Origin: an uncultured Eubacterium sp.
Lineage (GTDB): Bacteria; Bacillota; Clostridia; Oscillospirales; Acutalibacteraceae
Direction: 5' to 3'
NCBI GenBank assembly: GCA_910583925.1
Contig: CAJTZJ010000002.1
Span: forward strand, 9,638-73,637
DNA length: 64,000 bases
Made by a program: the position numbers and the translations under genes. Below are positions 47,541 to 56,935 of the stretch, one piece after another. The notes beneath the pieces are model-generated. The model made no database searches, was not told where the DNA came from, and was given only the letters and a program-made list of their open reading frames with translations. Numbering within the stretch: position 1 is the first letter of the stretch; each line of letters starts with the position of its first letter.

Positions 47541-47589
47541 ATATTACAAAATTTTCCACAATAAATTAGTGCTGTTATTTACAATAAGG

Positions 47590-47612
47590 CACAATATATT
47601 GTGGTTTTTTAT
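47590..47612 (+). terminator. Terminator after the pseudouridine synthase gene
   Basis: CACAATATATTGTG palindrome followed by GTTTTTTATTT. The remainder of 47541-47770 holds the next promoter and no other feature I can support. Confidence 0.7.
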
Positions 47613-47671
47613 TTAAAATTTACGAGTTTATGCAAGTTGAACAAAAAAATAATAAAATGTTGTTAAAAAGG

Positions 47672-47700
47672 TTGCAAATTGTTTATAAGCCTTGTATAAT
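47672..47700 (+). promoter_or_regulatory. Sigma-A promoter of the CdaR-like gene
   Basis: TTGCAA (47672-47677), 17-base spacer, TATAAT (47695-47700). Confidence 0.75.
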
Positions 47701-47770
47701 ATGAACAAGAGAAATGTAATCACTTTGTGCAGTTTTTTAATATGTTGAATATTAAGAGGGGGAGTATTTA

Positions 47771-48856
47771 ATGCCAAACAGATTATTTCAAACCATTGTA
47801 AATCATATGAGGGATTCAATAGACCGTAATATCGGTGTTGTTGATGAAAGCGGTTCGGTTATCGCTTGCTCAGAGCTTGGCCAGATTGGCGAAATCCGTA
47901 AAGGTGTTGTTTCTGCCGGGGTATTTTCAGGAATTCAGACCTGTGTGGACGGCTGCACTTATAAAGCCTTCGGAAGCTCTGTTCATCCTGAATATGCCGT
48001 ATTTCTTGATGGAATTGATGAAGCAAGCAAACGATATGCGGATATTATTGCCGTTGCTATGGATCAGATAAAACAGAATAATGATGAGAAATTCGATCGT
48101 TCTAATTTTGTGAAAAATGTTATTCTTGATAATATTCTTCCCGGCGATATTTATATTAAAAGCCGTGAGCTTCATTTTAATAATGATGCAACAAGAGTTG
48201 TGTTTATCATCCGAGTTGCCCAGCAGACGGATATTTCCGTATATGATGTTATACAGAATTTCTTCCCTGATAAAACAAAGGATTTCGTTATCAATGTCAA
48301 TGAAAATGATATTGCTCTTATTAAAGAGGTTCGCCCTAATGTTGAAATGAAGGATCTAGAAAAGCTTGCCAGATCTATCTGCGATACTTTGTCAACAGAG
48401 TTTTATTGCAGTGCAGTTGTTGGTATCGGTACATGCGTTACAGGTATTAAGGAGCTTGCTCACTCCTTTAAAGAAGCTCAGGTTGCTCTTGAGGTTGGCA
48501 AGGTATTTGATACCGAGCAGCCGATTGTAAGCTATGAGAATCTGGGAATTGCCCGTCTTATTTATCAGCTTCCTACAACGCTTTGCGATATGTTCCTGCG
48601 TGAGGTTTTCAAAACCGGTTCAATAGAATCGCTTGATCAGGAAACTTTGTTTACGATTCAGAAATTTTTTGAAAATAATCTTAATGTATCAGAAACAAGC
48701 CGCAAGCTTTTTGTGCATAGAAATACGCTTGTTTACCGCCTTGAAAAAATCAAGAAAATAACAGGTCTTGACCTTCGTGAATTTGATGATGCAATTGTAT
48801 TTAAAGTAGCGCTTATGGTTAATAAGTATCTTGAATCAACTCCTGTTAAATATTAA
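47771..48856 (+). CDS. CdaR/PucR-family transcriptional regulator
   Basis: A 361-residue regulator. The N-terminal sugar-diacid-recognition domain (RLFQTIVNHMRDSIDRNIGVVDESGSVIACSELGQIG) is followed by a GGDEF-like CdaR middle domain and a PucR C-terminal helix-turn-helix (FFENNLNVSETSRKLFVHRNTLVYRLEKIKKITGLDLREFDDAIVFKVAL), which is the diagnostic block. AGGGGGAG provides the ribosome binding site. No obvious target operon is adjacent and no catabolic genes are nearby, so its effector is unknown. It is monocistronic with its own promoter and terminator, immediately before ftsEX. Confidence 0.88.
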   Translation: MPNRLFQTIVNHMRDSIDRNIGVVDESGSVIACSELGQIGEIRKGVVSAGVFSGIQTCVDGCTYKAFGSSVHPEYAVFLDGIDEASKRYADIIAVAMDQIKQNNDEKFDRSNFVKNVILDNILPGDIYIKSRELHFNNDATRVVFIIRVAQQTDISVYDVIQNFFPDKTKDFVINVNENDIALIKEVRPNVEMKDLEKLARSICDTLSTEFYCSAVVGIGTCVTGIKELAHSFKEAQVALEVGKVFDTEQPIVSYENLGIARLIYQLPTTLCDMFLREVFKTGSIESLDQETLFTIQKFFENNLNVSETSRKLFVHRNTLVYRLEKIKKITGLDLREFDDAIVFKVALMVNKYLESTPVKY

Positions 48857-48873
48857 TCAAATAAATGAAATTA

Positions 48874-48905
48874 AAATCCTTCCATATTTATGGAGGGATT
48901 TTTTG
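48874..48905 (+). terminator. Terminator of the CdaR-like gene
   Basis: AATCCTTCCAT and ATGGAGGGATT arms (one G-U) around a 4-5 base loop, then T6. The rest of 48857-49109 has TATAAT at 49025-49030 as a likely -10 for ftsE, with only a weak -35, and two small hairpins (48969-48986 and 49037-49050). Confidence 0.8.
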
Positions 48906-49109
48906 ATAATTATTCCATTAATGTAAATAATATCTTATATATTATAATTTGTTTACAAAATTGTTACAAAAAGAGCCGATTAGCTCTTGATTTATAAAAT
49001 AAAATGCTTTATTATATATTATTGTATAATGGTTTCAAAGCTCACTTTGAGCGTTGAAATAAAAAATGTTTAAAAACTAAGAATCCTAAAATGATTAGAG
49101 GTAAAAATC

Positions 49110-49946
49110 GTGATTGAATTTCGTGATGTTTCAAAGGTGTATGACAGTAACGGCACTAAAGCGCTCAATAATGTTAACATCAAAATCGAGGATGGAGAAT
49201 TTGTTTTCATTGTTGGTTCTTCCGGTGCAGGTAAAAGTACATTTTTGAAGCTTATTATGCATGAGGAAAAGCCATCGGACGGTGTGGTTGTAGTTGGCGA
49301 TTATTCTTCGGAAACAATAAAGAAAAGGCAGGTTCCATATTACAGAAGAACTATGGGAATCGTATTTCAGGATTTCCGTCTTATTCCTAAAATGAGTGTT
49401 TATGATAATGTAGCATTTGCAATGCGCGTTATCGGAGCGAAGGAAAAGGAAATCCGAAAAAGAGTTCCGTATATTCTTCAGCTTGTAGGTCTTTCTCATA
49501 AGGCACGCTCCATGCCGAATGAGCTTTCGGGCGGCGAGCAGCAGCGTGTTTCTCTTGCCCGTGCTCTTGTTAATAATCCCAAGCTTATTGTTGCGGACGA
49601 GCCTACAGGTAATGTTGATCCTGAGATGAGCCATGAAATCGTTGATATGTTAACAAAAATCAATAATAACGGCACAACTGTTATTATGGTTACGCATGAG
49701 CATGATCTTGTTCGTGCTTTCCAGCGCCGTGTTATTGTTATCAAAAACGGCGAGGTTGTTTCCGATACACCCGATCCGACCCATGCACAGTTTGAAGATA
49801 CCGATGATACAGAAAAATCAACAGATATGTTTTTCTATAATGAAGATATTAAACTTGGAGAAGAGGTTGAAGATATTTTTGATTCAATAGATGCGTTTAG
49901 TGTTAAGCCAGCCTCCGATAATACCGAGAACGGAGGTAATGAATAA
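49110..49946 (+). CDS. ftsE: Cell division ATP-binding protein FtsE
   Basis: ATPase of the FtsEX complex (278 residues), which transmits a cytoplasmic signal to periplasmic or wall hydrolases. Walker A GSSGAGKST, Q-loop VFQDFRL, signature LSGGEQQR, Walker B LIVADEPTGNVDP and switch His MVTHEHDLV. The start is GTG 49110 with AGAGGT. The C-terminal 60 residues form an acidic extension beyond the usual FtsE end (about 225 residues), ending DIFDSIDAFSVKPASDNTENGGNE; this occurs in other Firmicutes. TAATG overlap with ftsX. Confidence 0.95.
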   Translation: MIEFRDVSKVYDSNGTKALNNVNIKIEDGEFVFIVGSSGAGKSTFLKLIMHEEKPSDGVVVVGDYSSETIKKRQVPYYRRTMGIVFQDFRLIPKMSVYDNVAFAMRVIGAKEKEIRKRVPYILQLVGLSHKARSMPNELSGGEQQRVSLARALVNNPKLIVADEPTGNVDPEMSHEIVDMLTKINNNGTTVIMVTHEHDLVRAFQRRVIVIKNGEVVSDTPDPTHAQFEDTDDTEKSTDMFFYNEDIKLGEEVEDIFDSIDAFSVKPASDNTENGGNE

Positions 49947-50866
49947 TGACCGCATCAAGTTTCAGATACCTTTTTAAAGAGGGTTTCAGAAATACATGGA
50001 CAAACAGAATGATGAGTATTGCATCAATCTGTGTGTTAATGAGCTGCCTTGTGCTTATGGGCTGTGCAACAATGATATTCCTTAATATTGATTCTCTTCT
50101 CGGAAGAATTGAAAGCGAAAATGTTGTAATGGTTTTCGTTCAGGATGATACAACAGATAAGGAACTTCACGATATGGAAAGGTCACTTAATAAAATTTCC
50201 AATGTTGATGAGGTTGAATTTGTTGCGAAAGAAACCGCTTATACAGAGCAGCTTGAAACAATGGATGATGCTGCAAGAACTTTCTTTACGGAAATAGATT
50301 CGGAAATTCCGCTTCCGGATGCATTTAAGGTTACCGTGAAGGACTTAACAAGATTTGATAATACGCTTAAGGATATTAAAGAGCTTGATCATATTGAAAC
50401 GATAAGAGAAAATAAGGATCTTGCAAAAAAGCTTGTTACAATCCGTAAGGGAATAGAAGTAATAGCGGTTATCATTGTTTTGGTTCTTTTTGCAATCAGT
50501 GTATTTATCATTTCAAATACAATTAAGCTGACTGTATATTCAAGAAGGCTTGAAATCAGCATTATGAAATCTGTTGGTGCTACAAATGGTTTTGTTCGAA
50601 TGCCGTTTATTGTTGAGGGTATGATTCTCGGAACGATATCGGGTATTCTTTCAACCGGTCTTGTAGGCTTGTTCTATGAGTTTGCGATTACACAGTTTAA
50701 AGATTTAATCGTTTCGCTTGGTCTGCAAGCTGTTGAATTTGCAAATTATGTTCTTCCTATGCTGGGTGCGTTTGTTGCAATCGGTATTTTAACGGGTGTA
50801 GGCGGATCTATCATTACAATGAGCCGTTATCTTAATAAGGAAGGCAGTGAGATCAGTGGAGTCTAA
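49946..50866 (+). CDS. ftsX: Cell division permease-like protein FtsX
   Basis: Membrane partner of FtsE (306 residues) with four membrane helices: one near 25-50, then a large extracellular loop (residues about 55-165, with LNKISNVDEVEFVAKETAYTEQ), then three near 170-195, 225-250 and 265-290. The extracellular loop binds and activates a coiled-coil hydrolase, typically PcsB, CwlO or EnvC (established). The three M23 genes that follow are the obvious candidates. GGAGG precedes the ATG. Confidence 0.94.
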   Translation: MTASSFRYLFKEGFRNTWTNRMMSIASICVLMSCLVLMGCATMIFLNIDSLLGRIESENVVMVFVQDDTTDKELHDMERSLNKISNVDEVEFVAKETAYTEQLETMDDAARTFFTEIDSEIPLPDAFKVTVKDLTRFDNTLKDIKELDHIETIRENKDLAKKLVTIRKGIEVIAVIIVLVLFAISVFIISNTIKLTVYSRRLEISIMKSVGATNGFVRMPFIVEGMILGTISGILSTGLVGLFYEFAITQFKDLIVSLGLQAVEFANYVLPMLGAFVAIGILTGVGGSIITMSRYLNKEGSEISGV

Positions 50867-52085
50867 ATTATTAAAAGTTTTTTGCGTGATTTTTTCCGTT
50901 ATGCTTGTTTTTTCAGGCACTTTCGCTGCAGAGGCTGCTTCAAAATCCTCGCTTGAATCTCAGAAAAATAAAATTCAGGATGAGATTGATGCATCGCAGA
51001 AAAAAATAGATGCACTTAAGGCCGAAAAATCAAAGCAGATGGAATATCTTTCAGCGCTTCAGGCAAAAATAGAATTGATTCAAGATAAATTGGATATGCT
51101 TGAGGATCAGCGTGATTCTCTTCAGAATGAGATTGATGCGATTGAAGCAAAAATAGAAAAAACGGAAGCAGAAATTGAAGAAACACAAAGAAGAATAGAA
51201 CAGAAAAAACAGGAATTTAAAGAGGTTTATGATACGTATTGCCAAAGGCTTCGTGCTATGTATATTTCAGGCAATGTAAGTACTCTTGAAATGTTCCTTG
51301 AAACCGGTATGGATATGTCCTCTATGCTTACCCGTGCTGAAATGGTTAAACAGGTTTCTGAAAGTGATAAGAGAACACTTGATGATTTAATGACTAAAAT
51401 GCAGGAAATTGAAGCGGAAAGACAGGCACTTGCCGAAAAAAAGATTGAGCTTGATGAAGACAAGGTTGCTCTAGATAAACAGAAAACGCAGCTTCAGAGT
51501 TCAATTGATGAAATTGAATCCTCAAAAAAAGAGCTGGATGCCGAGGCAGCTAAAGCCAATGCCATGATCAGAAGTATTGACAGTAAGCAATCCGGCATTA
51601 TGGAAGCGATTGAAACAGATCGAAAAAAGCTTGCACAGATAGAAAATGAACTCAGAAATGCAAATAATTCCGTTAAGCCAAGCGGAGAATATACTGCAGG
51701 TTCAGGAAGACTCGGTTATCCGACAAGCTACAGAACCATTTCTGCCGGTTATCCGAATTACAGCAGCGGTGCTTATCATGGCGGCATTGATTTTCCATGT
51801 CCGACAGGAACACCTGTTTATGCTGCGGACTCCGGTTATGTTACAGTTGCAACTTATTCAAACGTCAGCTATGGAAATCGAGTTATGATTAATCACGGCA
51901 ACGGTCTATCCACACTGTATGCTCATAACAGCCGTCTGGTTGTAAGTGTCGGTCAGGCTGTATCAAAGGGACAGATTATTGCTTATTCAGGCTCAACAGG
52001 CAACTCAACGGGACCACATTGTCATTTTGAAGTAAGATTGGGTAACAGTGCGCAACGAGTAAATCCATTAAACTATCTTGGCTGA
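50856..52085 (+). CDS. EnvC/PcsB-like M23 peptidase with coiled coil, copy 1
   Basis: About 409 residues. Signal peptide (KLLKVFCVIFSVMLVFSGTFAAEA), then a long coiled coil (about 30-260), then a LytM/M23 domain (about 300-409). The zinc-ligand motifs are intact: YHGGIDFPCPTG (HxxxD), LYAHNS and GPHCHFEVR (HxH). So it is likely an active endopeptidase, unlike the degenerate EnvC of E. coli. Start uncertain between GTG 50847 and GTG 50856; AAGGAAGG is better spaced to 50856. Its beginning overlaps ftsX, which makes it the primary FtsX effector candidate. Confidence 0.9.
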   Translation: MESKLLKVFCVIFSVMLVFSGTFAAEAASKSSLESQKNKIQDEIDASQKKIDALKAEKSKQMEYLSALQAKIELIQDKLDMLEDQRDSLQNEIDAIEAKIEKTEAEIEETQRRIEQKKQEFKEVYDTYCQRLRAMYISGNVSTLEMFLETGMDMSSMLTRAEMVKQVSESDKRTLDDLMTKMQEIEAERQALAEKKIELDEDKVALDKQKTQLQSSIDEIESSKKELDAEAAKANAMIRSIDSKQSGIMEAIETDRKKLAQIENELRNANNSVKPSGEYTAGSGRLGYPTSYRTISAGYPNYSSGAYHGGIDFPCPTGTPVYAADSGYVTVATYSNVSYGNRVMINHGNGLSTLYAHNSRLVVSVGQAVSKGQIIAYSGSTGNSTGPHCHFEVRLGNSAQRVNPLNYLG

Positions 52086-52136
52086 TTATTACATATTATT
52101 TTTTGAAAAGTATTAATATTCAAGGAAGTGGAGTCA

Positions 52137-53531
52137 ATGAAACTGATCAGCATATTTAAGAAGCCGATTTCTGTTTTATTGACTTTCTGCTTTATTTTCG
52201 CAATGTCGGAAATTTCCATTTATCGTGCTATGGCAGAGTTTTCTCCTGAAGAGGAAAAGGGTGTTATAGAGCAGAAAATCAAAGAAGCAAATAATAAGCT
52301 TGATGAACTGGATGCCGAATCGGCAGGAGCAAAGGAACGCCTTGATGCACTCAACGAAAAAATAAATTATCTTGAGCAGGAAATGAAGCTTGTTGATAAT
52401 GATGTTGAAAAAGGTAAAGCCGATGTTGCTTCTTTACAGCTTGATTGCGAGGAAAATGAAAAAGCAATTTTAACTGCTGAAAAGGATATTGAAAGGCTTT
52501 CAGCGGAACTTGATACTGCCAATACGCAGTTTAATGAAAATTATGAGGCTTATCGCCAAAGGCTTCGTGCCATGTATATCAGCGGAGATACAAGCATTGT
52601 TGCGTTTCTCTTAACAAGTAATGATATTTCTCAGCTTTTAACCCGTCTAGAAATGCTTCGATCAATATCTAAGAAAGACAGTGAACTTCTTGATAATATC
52701 CAATCTGAAATGGAAGAAATAAAGGCTTCCAAAATAGAATTGACGGAGCGAGAGGCACAGCTTACTGCGCAGAGAACGGCACTTTTGAAGAATAAAGAAA
52801 AGCTTGAAAAAAGTATTATTGCGCTGGAAGAAAAGCAAAATTCACTGAATGAAAAGAAAACAAACCTTTCTGCTGAAATGGTTGGAGCAAATACGCTCAT
52901 AAAAAAACTCAGTGAAGAAACGGGATATTATACCGAATTTCTTGAGGATAATCGTGAAAGTCTTGATGAAATAGACAGAAAGCTTGCTGCTGCGGCAAGT
53001 AAGTATGCAGATACTGTTGTTACAACAACTGCCACAACTGCAGCTGCTTCAGGCAATAACGAAGCCGCTTCATCCACAACCGATTCAACGACTAAAAAAA
53101 ATACAAACAGCTATATACATTTTACCTATCCTGTTCCGTCTCAAAAAATGATTACTTGCGGATTTTACGGCTATCCGAATCATAATGGATGTGATTTTGC
53201 CTGCTCTTTAAATTCCAATGTTGTTGCAGCAGAATCCGGAACGGTTATTATTTCCGATGATTTGGTAAATGAGGACGGCTCCTACCGAAGCTACGGAAGA
53301 TATATAGTTATTCTGCATGATAAAACAACGAAATCGGGAGATCCCGTTTATACCCTTTATGCCCATAATGCCGTAAGGCTTGTGTCAGAAGGGCAGCGTG
53401 TTAAAAAGGGTCAGCTGATAGCTTATTCGGGTTCAACAGGAAATTCCTCCGGCCCCCATTGCCATTTTGAGGTAAGAACACCTACCGCTTCCTCGGCAGA
53501 CAGGAAAAATCCGGCAGAGTATTTGCCATAA
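52137..53531 (+). CDS. EnvC/PcsB-like M23 peptidase with coiled coil, copy 2
   Basis: A 464-residue paralogue of copy 1. N-terminal signal segment (ISVLLTFCFIFAMSEISIYRAMA), coiled coil to about 285, then a Thr/Ser/Ala-rich linker (VVTTTATTAAASGNNEAASSTTDSTTKK), then the M23 domain. Zinc motifs are HNGCDF (H and D kept), LYAHNA and GPHCHFEVR; intact but with Asn-Gly-Cys where the others have Gly-Gly-Ile. The domain also has an insert near DDLVNEDGSYRSYGRY. ATG 52137 follows AAGGA. Same orientation, 51 bases after copy 1. Confidence 0.9.
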   Translation: MKLISIFKKPISVLLTFCFIFAMSEISIYRAMAEFSPEEEKGVIEQKIKEANNKLDELDAESAGAKERLDALNEKINYLEQEMKLVDNDVEKGKADVASLQLDCEENEKAILTAEKDIERLSAELDTANTQFNENYEAYRQRLRAMYISGDTSIVAFLLTSNDISQLLTRLEMLRSISKKDSELLDNIQSEMEEIKASKIELTEREAQLTAQRTALLKNKEKLEKSIIALEEKQNSLNEKKTNLSAEMVGANTLIKKLSEETGYYTEFLEDNRESLDEIDRKLAAAASKYADTVVTTTATTAAASGNNEAASSTTDSTTKKNTNSYIHFTYPVPSQKMITCGFYGYPNHNGCDFACSLNSNVVAAESGTVIISDDLVNEDGSYRSYGRYIVILHDKTTKSGDPVYTLYAHNAVRLVSEGQRVKKGQLIAYSGSTGNSSGPHCHFEVRTPTASSADRKNPAEYLP

Positions 53532-53602
53532 ATATAATTAGCAATATCACTATTAAGTATAGTATAATAAAAATATAAATTATTTTAATTGGGCGTGATG
53601 TA

Positions 53603-55030
53603 ATGCATCATAAAAATTCAATAAAATTCGCAATATTGTTTTTGTCTTTCTGCCTTATGATTTCTTTTGTTTCGGCAGGAGGTTATCATTCTTATGCTGA
53701 TGAGAAAAAGCCTGCCGCAAGTGCAAAGGAAAGCACAACATCTTCCGAAAAGGCAAAGGCGGAGGCTCAGCGAAAGCTGGAAGCACAAAGGCAGGAATTT
53801 GAAAAGAATATTGCTGATCTTGATACAAAGCTTAATGCACTTGCCTCTATTTCAAAGGATACAGAGGAATACATAAATACACTTGATCAGAAAATCGGTT
53901 ATGTAAATCAGCAGCTTACCGTGCTGGACAGCCAGATAGCGGATTTTCATGAGGAAATTGATGCGCTTCAGAAAAAGATTGATAAAAATCAGGCAGAGGC
54001 GGATGCTTTGCAGGCTGAAATTGATGCTGTTCAGGCTAAGATTGATAAGCTGAATCAGGAGTTTGAAGAAAAGCTTTCGGAATATCGTTCAAGAATGCGT
54101 GCGGTTTATGTTTCCGGCAGTTCAAGTCTTATTGAATCCTTGCTGGATTGCTCTGATTTGTCTAAGCTTTTTACAAGATATGAAATGATTAAAACCATGT
54201 CAAAGGCAGATTCAAATCTTCTTTCTGATATTCAGGCAGAAACAGATAAAATAATGCAGCAGGAATCGGATCTTAATGGGAAAAAGGCGAATCTTGATTT
54301 AATGAAATCAGATTTATATCTTAAGAAAAATGACCTTGAAACTAAGCAAAGTCAATTAACGGAAACCCAGAATGAAATTGCGAAAAAGAAAATCGCTCTT
54401 TCTGTTGATAAGGCGGAAAGTGATAAGCTTTTTGCAGAGCTTACTGCTAAAAACGGTATGTATTCCGAATTCAGAAATGAGGATGAAGCAATAAAGAAAG
54501 CAGTTGAAGCAGAAATTGAAGCTGTTATTAAGGGTATTAAGAATCCGGAGGATGTTACCCTTGCAACAACAAGTGACAGAGAAGAAACTACTGCCGAAAT
54601 TCAGAAGCCTACGGATGTTTATGACAAATCCGATGCAGTTTATAATATGACTTATCCAACAAGCTACAGAACCGTTTCGGCGGGCTTTCCGAATTATTCA
54701 AACGGCTCTTACCACGGCGGTATAGATTTTCCCTGCCCAACCGGTTCAAAGGTTGTTGCTGCTCAGTCAGGTGTGGTTTCTCTTGTTAAAAAACTGACTA
54801 CAAGCTATGGCTATTATGTAATGATTTATCACGGAACGGATTCAGGCGGCAAGCATATTTTTACGCTTTATGCACATAATTCCAATGTTCTTGTATCTCC
54901 CGGTGATTCCGTTGCAAAGGGTCAGCAGATTGCAAAATCCGGTTCAACCGGAAATTCAACCGGTCCGCATTGTCATTTTGAGATAAGAGTTGATAATCAA
55001 AGGGTTAATCCTAAAAACTACATAATGTAA
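53603..55030 (+). CDS. EnvC/PcsB-like M23 peptidase with coiled coil, copy 3
   Basis: A 475-residue paralogue. Signal peptide IKFAILFLSFCLMISFVSAGGYHSYA, then coiled coil (about 50-290, LAKE-rich heptads), a short linker and an M23 domain with YHGGIDFPCPTG, LYAHNS and GPHCHFEIR all intact. Its catalytic domain is closer to copy 1 than to copy 2 by eye (TYPTSYRTVSAGFPNYSNGSYHGGIDF against YPTSYRTISAGYPNYSSGAYHGGIDF). Conserved RLRAMYISG-type phrase (RMRAVYVSG) in the coiled coil is shared by all three. Confidence 0.9.
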   Translation: MHHKNSIKFAILFLSFCLMISFVSAGGYHSYADEKKPAASAKESTTSSEKAKAEAQRKLEAQRQEFEKNIADLDTKLNALASISKDTEEYINTLDQKIGYVNQQLTVLDSQIADFHEEIDALQKKIDKNQAEADALQAEIDAVQAKIDKLNQEFEEKLSEYRSRMRAVYVSGSSSLIESLLDCSDLSKLFTRYEMIKTMSKADSNLLSDIQAETDKIMQQESDLNGKKANLDLMKSDLYLKKNDLETKQSQLTETQNEIAKKKIALSVDKAESDKLFAELTAKNGMYSEFRNEDEAIKKAVEAEIEAVIKGIKNPEDVTLATTSDREETTAEIQKPTDVYDKSDAVYNMTYPTSYRTVSAGFPNYSNGSYHGGIDFPCPTGSKVVAAQSGVVSLVKKLTTSYGYYVMIYHGTDSGGKHIFTLYAHNSNVLVSPGDSVAKGQQIAKSGSTGNSTGPHCHFEIRVDNQRVNPKNYIM

Positions 55031-55041
55031 GAATAACTGAT

Positions 55042-55671
55042 ATGAATAAAATGAATTACAGCCATGAAACTGAAAAAATCATTCAAAACAATAAGAGAGA
55101 GCAAATTATGCCCTCTCTTTTGCTTCATGCGTGCTGTGCTCCATGCTCAAGTGCCTGCCTTATGTATCTTTATGAACATTTTGATATAACGGTTTTTTAT
55201 TATAATCCGAATATTTCCCCTAAGTCTGAGTTTGATAAAAGGCTTGATGAGGAAAAACGCCTTATTGCTGAAATGCTTCCCAATGAGAATATAAAAGTTA
55301 TTGAGGGAAGCTATCATTATAATGATTTTCTGGAAATATCAAAGGGGCTTGAGAAAGTTCCCGAGGGCGGGGAGAGATGTTTTAAGTGCTATAAACTAAG
55401 GCTTGAGGAAACGGCAAGGCTTGCAAAGGCAAAGGACTTTGATTATTTTTGTACAACGCTTTCGATAAGCCCGCTTAAGAATTCTCAGAAAATAAATGAA
55501 ATCGGTTTTGAAATTGCTGAAAAATACGGCGTAAAATGGCTGCCGTCCGATTTCAAAAAGAAAGAAGGATATAAGCGTTCAATCGAGCTTTCAAAGCAGT
55601 ATAATCTGTATCGCCAGAACTTCTGCGGCTGTGTATTTTCCAAAAAGGAGGAAGTATTATATGAATCATAA
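55042..55671 (+). CDS. queH: Epoxyqueuosine reductase QueH
   Basis: Fe-S reductase that converts epoxyqueuosine to queuosine in tRNA anticodons (209 residues). It has the QueH hallmark Cys motifs: LLLHACCAPCSS (two adjacent Cys and CxxC) near residues 27-38, GGERCFKCYKLR (CxxC), and FCGCVFS at the C-terminus. These distinguish it from the cobalamin-dependent QueG. No strong ribosome binding site precedes ATG 55042; ATG 55051 or 55108 are possible starts. It overlaps rarA by 11 bases. Confidence 0.9.
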   Translation: MNKMNYSHETEKIIQNNKREQIMPSLLLHACCAPCSSACLMYLYEHFDITVFYYNPNISPKSEFDKRLDEEKRLIAEMLPNENIKVIEGSYHYNDFLEISKGLEKVPEGGERCFKCYKLRLEETARLAKAKDFDYFCTTLSISPLKNSQKINEIGFEIAEKYGVKWLPSDFKKKEGYKRSIELSKQYNLYRQNFCGCVFSKKEEVLYES

Positions 55672-56935
55672 TCCTCTTGCTTCAAGAATAAGACCAAGCG
55701 AGCTTTCTGAGGTTGTAGGTCAGAGGCATCTGCTTGAAAAAGGCAGACCCCTGTATAATATGATAGAAAACGGTAATCTTCCCAATCTGATTTTCTATGG
55801 TCCGTCAGGTGTAGGAAAAACGACGGTTGCCTCCATTATTGCGCAGAAAACGCAGAAAACCTTAAGAAAGCTGAACGGTACAAGTGCATCAACACAGGAT
55901 ATCAAGGATATTGTTGCGCAGATAGGAACCTTTGAAGCCCCAAACGGAATTCTTCTTTATCTTGATGAAATTCAGTATTTTAATAAGCGCCAGCAGCAAA
56001 GTCTGCTTGAATACATAGAAAACGGCAAGATAACGCTGATTGCTTCAACAACCGAAAATCCTTATTTTTATATTTATCCTGCTATTCTTTCCCGTTCAAC
56101 GGTATTTGAATTCAAGGCTGTTGAATGGCAGGAAATTGTGCCTGCCGTTAAAAGAGGCTTTGATATTTTAGCAGATGAAAATGATATAGAGGTTGAAGTT
56201 GAGGACGGTGTCTTTGATAAAATAGCAAAAGGCTGCGGCGGAGATGTAAGAAAAGCATTAAACAGTGTTGAAAACTGCTTTTTTGTTACTTCAACGAAAA
56301 ATGGGAAAAAACATATTCCGCTTGAAACAGCTGAGGAATTAACGCAGAAAAGTGCCGTAAAATATGATAGAGAGGGCGATGAGCATTTTGATATTATCTC
56401 TGCTTATCAGAAAAGTATGCGCGGCTCAGATCCCGATGCAGCACTGCATTATCTTGCAAGGCTTCTTGAAGCAGGAGATCTGCCGTCTGCCTGCAGAAGG
56501 CTGATGGTTTGTGCCTGTGAGGATGTGGGTTTGGCTTATCCCCAGATTATCCCTGTCGTTAAGGCGGCAATTGATGCGGCAATGATGATCGGGCTTCCCG
56601 AAGCAAGAATTCCGCTTGCTGATGCCGTTGTTCTTGTTGCTTCTTCTCCCAAAAGCAATTCTGCATACGAAGCAATCAATGCGGCAATTGATGATGTAAA
56701 AAAAGGAAAGTACGGACCTATTCCGAGAACACTTCAGAATAAGCATTTTGATGGTGAGGATGCTGCTGTTAAAGGGCAGTTTTATGAATATCCGCATCTT
56801 TATGAAAACCATTGGATAAATCAGCAGTATCTGCCCGATGCAATTAAGAATGCAAAGTATTATTATGCAGGCGATAATAAGAATGAACAGGCTTTTAAAA
56901 CATACTGGGATAAAATCAAAGGAGAAAAGTCTTGA
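55661..56935 (+). CDS. rarA: Replication-associated recombination protein RarA (MgsA)
   Basis: AAA+ ATPase (424 residues) acting at stalled forks. Walker A YGPSGVGKTTVA (about 48-59), Walker B LLYLDEIQYFNKRQQ, sensor 1 LIASTTENPYF and the C-terminal MgsA domain (AGDLPSACRRLMVCACEDVGLAYPQ). PLASRIRPSELSEVVGQRHLL at the start is a strong signature. ATG 55661 has AAGGAGG eight bases upstream. The aldo/keto reductase gene begins within its stop codon. Confidence 0.95.
   Translation: MNHNPLASRIRPSELSEVVGQRHLLEKGRPLYNMIENGNLPNLIFYGPSGVGKTTVASIIAQKTQKTLRKLNGTSASTQDIKDIVAQIGTFEAPNGILLYLDEIQYFNKRQQQSLLEYIENGKITLIASTTENPYFYIYPAILSRSTVFEFKAVEWQEIVPAVKRGFDILADENDIEVEVEDGVFDKIAKGCGGDVRKALNSVENCFFVTSTKNGKKHIPLETAEELTQKSAVKYDREGDEHFDIISAYQKSMRGSDPDAALHYLARLLEAGDLPSACRRLMVCACEDVGLAYPQIIPVVKAAIDAAMMIGLPEARIPLADAVVLVASSPKSNSAYEAINAAIDDVKKGKYGPIPRTLQNKHFDGEDAAVKGQFYEYPHLYENHWINQQYLPDAIKNAKYYYAGDNKNEQAFKTYWDKIKGEKS

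Noticed and set aside
55093..55119. AAGAGAG/CTCTCTT hairpin followed by TT inside the start of queH
   Set aside because: It lies in the coding sequence close to the conserved CCAPC region and its stem is only seven bases. Probably coincidence, though it leaves the queH start uncertain.
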